Below, piece after piece: positions 62,403 through 64,000 of a DNA stretch of 64,000 nucleotides. The stretch is from positions 1-64,000 of the forward strand of contig JAAYBV010000034.1 of the NCBI GenBank assembly GCA_012744475.1, written 5' to 3'. Below the pieces are notes generated by a model. That model made no database searches. It was not told the origin of the DNA and was given only the letters and a program-made list of their open reading frames with translations. Within the stretch, counting starts at the first letter, position 1. Each line of letters begins with the position of its first letter. A program made the translations under genes and the position numbers. Source of the stretch: Phycisphaerae bacterium (GTDB lineage: Bacteria > Planctomycetota > Phycisphaerae > Sedimentisphaerales > Anaerobacaceae).

Positions 62403-62430
62403 GTAGGAGCGAATGATTACTCGCCCGTGC
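62403..62430. repeat. Dispersed GGGGCGAAT-palindrome, copy 8
   Basis: GTAGGAGCGAATGATTACTC followed by GCCCGTGC, a diverged copy located about 40 nt upstream of the first gene of the terpenoid operon, probably in its leader. Confidence 0.7.
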
Positions 62431-62573
62431 GAGCAAGGCATACCTTGCCCACCGGCCGCGTGGTGCGTTGTGACGCTCGATTATACCCCATGCCGGCCTC
62501 TGTAGTTCGCTCGTGCCGGCCGATTTCGGATTGCAGATTCCGGACGGCGGATTCGCCGCCAGAAGCAGATCGG

Positions 62574-62608
62574 CAATCCGCAATCCCCAATCCACAGTCC
62601 GCAATCTG
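62574..62608. repeat. Tandem heptamer CAATCCG array
   Basis: Five 7-bp units: CAATCCG, CAATCCC, CAATCCA, CAGTCCG, CAATCTG, between the terpenoid operon and the propeller gene. The surrounding 62520-62610 also contains scattered GATT/AATC versions of the same word. There is no gene in this 276-bp region (62362-62637). Confidence 0.6.
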
Positions 62609-62637
62609 GGCACGACGTGCGGGCCCGCCCGCTTGCG

Positions 62638-63873
62638 CTACGATCCGGAGCGGACATCGTAGACCAGCAGGACGTCCCCATGGCGGACATACAGCCTGCC
62701 GTTGGCGATGGTCGGATGGGCCCAGTGTTCGTTGGTTCCGGCCGAGATCGTAAACTGCCCCGCCGGCTTGTATCCCTCTGGGCTCGGCTGCACCAGAATC
62801 ATCGTCCCTTCCTGGGTATAAACGTAGAGCATGCCGTCGGCGGCCACGACCACACCCATTTTGGTGGCCGGGGCGTTCCATTTCACCTCGCCCGTCTTCC
62901 AGTCCAGACAGACCAGACCCCGGTTTCCGCTCTGGGCGGTTCCGTAGATACAGCCATCGAGCAGCACCGTCCCCTGCATCTGGCAATCCAGCGTCCTGTC
63001 CGTCCACTTGGCGGCCGCGTCCGTCTGGGCCAACGGCAGCATCGCGCCACCCGTGCCCATCCCCGATGCGACGTAGATCATTCCGTCGGCGTAGAGTGGG
63101 GGATTGGGCTGAACCCCGGCGCGGTGCGGGTATTCGCGCTGCCAGACGACCTCGCCCGAACCGGCATCGACAGCGACCACGCCGTTCGCCAGCATCGTCA
63201 GGACCAGTTTGCGACCGTCGTGGTCAACCAGCCTGGCCGAGCAGTAACCCGACGGCTGACCGAGCCCCTTGGTCTGCCAGATCGTCTCGCCCGTCTCCCG
63301 GTCCAGAGCGACCAGCGATGCGTCGGGGCCGCCCGGTGTGCAGATGACCTTGCGTCCATCGACCAGCACGCACTCGGCAAAGCCAAACCTCGCCTTCTCG
63401 GCGCCGAATCGCTCCAGCAGATCGACGGTCTTGAGCGCCCGTCCGTTGTTTGCGTCGAGAACAACCAGCCGGGTGAAGCCGGTCATCACGAAGACCCGGC
63501 CGCCATCCACCGTCGGCGTGCCGCGTGTTCCCGTCGGAGCGGGGCCCTCCTTGACGAATTCCGGGCCATAGGCCACCTTCCACTTCCGCGAGCCGTCTTC
63601 TCCGAAAGCAAAAAGCACACCCTGGTTCTGCGCGTCCATGCCGGTCACGTAGACCGTCCCGTCGACAACGACCGCCGAAGAGTAGCCCGGCCCAAGCCCG
63701 TCAGCGGACCAGGCCAGCTTCGGCCCGCCCTCCGGCCACCGCTTGAGCAGGCCCGTCTCCGGGAATACCCCATCCCCTGCCGGGCCGCGAAACCGAGGGC
63801 AATCCCCCGCCTGAGCCGCCACGGCAAGACTCAAGGCCCCTATGAGCATCCCAACAACCGTCGTCCTATTCAT
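62638..63873 (-). CDS. Secreted PQQ-like beta-propeller protein
   Basis: Protein of 411 residues with a signal peptide (TTVVGMLIGALSLAVAAQA) followed directly by DCPRFRGPAGDG, a motif found in planctomycete PQQ-binding-like propellers. Blades end in repeats such as VALDRETGETIWQTKG and VAVDAGSGEVVWQREYP, each with the A/G-x-D-x-x-T/S-G-x-x-x-W pattern of PQQ-repeat proteins. The dehydrogenase active-site residues are not evident, so a binding or scaffold function is more likely. ATG 63873 follows AGGAGG. It lies upstream of, and in the same direction as, the terpenoid operon, but with its own promoter. Confidence 0.85.
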   Translation of the reverse strand: MNRTTVVGMLIGALSLAVAAQAGDCPRFRGPAGDGVFPETGLLKRWPEGGPKLAWSADGLGPGYSSAVVVDGTVYVTGMDAQNQGVLFAFGEDGSRKWKVAYGPEFVKEGPAPTGTRGTPTVDGGRVFVMTGFTRLVVLDANNGRALKTVDLLERFGAEKARFGFAECVLVDGRKVICTPGGPDASLVALDRETGETIWQTKGLGQPSGYCSARLVDHDGRKLVLTMLANGVVAVDAGSGEVVWQREYPHRAGVQPNPPLYADGMIYVASGMGTGGAMLPLAQTDAAAKWTDRTLDCQMQGTVLLDGCIYGTAQSGNRGLVCLDWKTGEVKWNAPATKMGVVVAADGMLYVYTQEGTMILVQPSPEGYKPAGQFTISAGTNEHWAHPTIANGRLYVRHGDVLLVYDVRSGS

Positions 63874-63897
63874 GATCTGCCTCCTTTCTTTCCGGCA

Positions 63898-63927
63898 AGT
63901 ATACCATTCTCGCCGGCCCATAAACAA
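63898..63927 (-). promoter_or_regulatory. Promoter of the secreted PQQ-like protein gene
   Basis: Minus strand TTGTTT (complement of 63922-63927), 18-bp spacer, TATACT (complement of 63898-63903) preceded by TGG, an extended -10. Transcription would start near 63891, leaving a short leader with AGGAGG. Confidence 0.55.
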
Positions 63928-64000
63928 CCTCATGCCCATTCGGTCGGAACGTGGGTCTCACAGGCAAATCAGAGGTTGAACGTCTGCGGCGGATTGCCGC

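Noticed and set aside
62574-62608. CRISPR array
   Set aside because: The units are 7 bp and directly adjacent, without spacers; no cas genes are present.

Overview
The window is GC-rich, densely coded chromosomal DNA that looks like a member of the Planctomycetota, most likely of the Phycisphaerae/Sedimentisphaerales type. This is inferred from gene content: a serine/threonine kinase fused to a formylglycine-generating-enzyme-like (FGE) domain beside an ECF sigma factor, a giant secreted LamG/Fn3-like protein, PQQ-type propellers, sialidase and sialate-esterase-like enzymes, and many secreted proteins or lipoproteins. A glycyl radical enzyme points to anaerobic metabolism; a Tat-exported superoxide dismutase, OsmC and a thioredoxin point to exposure to oxidants. 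No rRNA, tRNA, CRISPR array, transposase, integrase or phage gene was seen.

Layout. 0.2-5.7 kb: kinase/FGE/hydrolase fusion, its ECF sigma factor and a secreted helical protein. 5.9-8.6 kb: DUF547 lipoprotein and metK, the latter behind a roughly 90-nt structured leader. 8.7-11.7 kb: second ECF sigma factor, a one-TM regulator and a secreted Gly/Met-rich protein, overlapping end to end. 11.8-17 kb: stress and repair genes (Tat-SOD, AlkD-like protein, two tandem berberine-bridge-type flavoenzymes, OsmC). 17.3-23 kb: purH, a propeller protein and a prolyl oligopeptidase. 23-26 kb: GH100-like, GT4 and PIG-L genes in one direction. 26-29.7 kb: DHH phosphoesterase, UPF0316 protein, CorA and small membrane proteins. 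30-32.4 kb: deoxyhypusine-synthase-like enzyme and pyruvoyl-dependent arginine decarboxylase (polyamines). 32.4-36.9 kb: DNA-repair-type radical SAM protein, transaldolase, sialidase and a lipoprotein. 37.3-40.7 kb: a glycyl radical enzyme resembling trans-4-hydroxyproline dehydratase, with its activase. 40.8-41.4 kb: HigBA toxin-antitoxin. 41.5-46.9 kb: peptidases, a sodium/solute symporter and an esterase. 47-53.9 kb: giant LamG protein, phosphoesterase, MBL hydrolase, thioredoxin with a frameshifted DUF6132-like upstream part, and MarR.

The most striking part is 53,970-62,361 on the minus strand. Six genes overlap by 4 or 8 nt: a ferredoxin-like protein, a radical SAM protein, a DUF116-polyprenyl diphosphate synthase fusion, an MFS transporter, a short alpha-barrel prenyltransferase-like protein and a squalene-hopene-cyclase-like protein with a DxDD motif. 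Together they look like a dedicated pathway that builds, cyclises, radically modifies and exports an unknown terpenoid. I do not recognise the combination as a described system.

A dispersed palindrome of about 28 bp (consensus about GTAGGGGCGAATNATNATTCGCCCCTAC) occurs eight times. Two copies supply the TAG stop codon of a gene and two lie inside coding sequence, one of them in the terpene cyclase.
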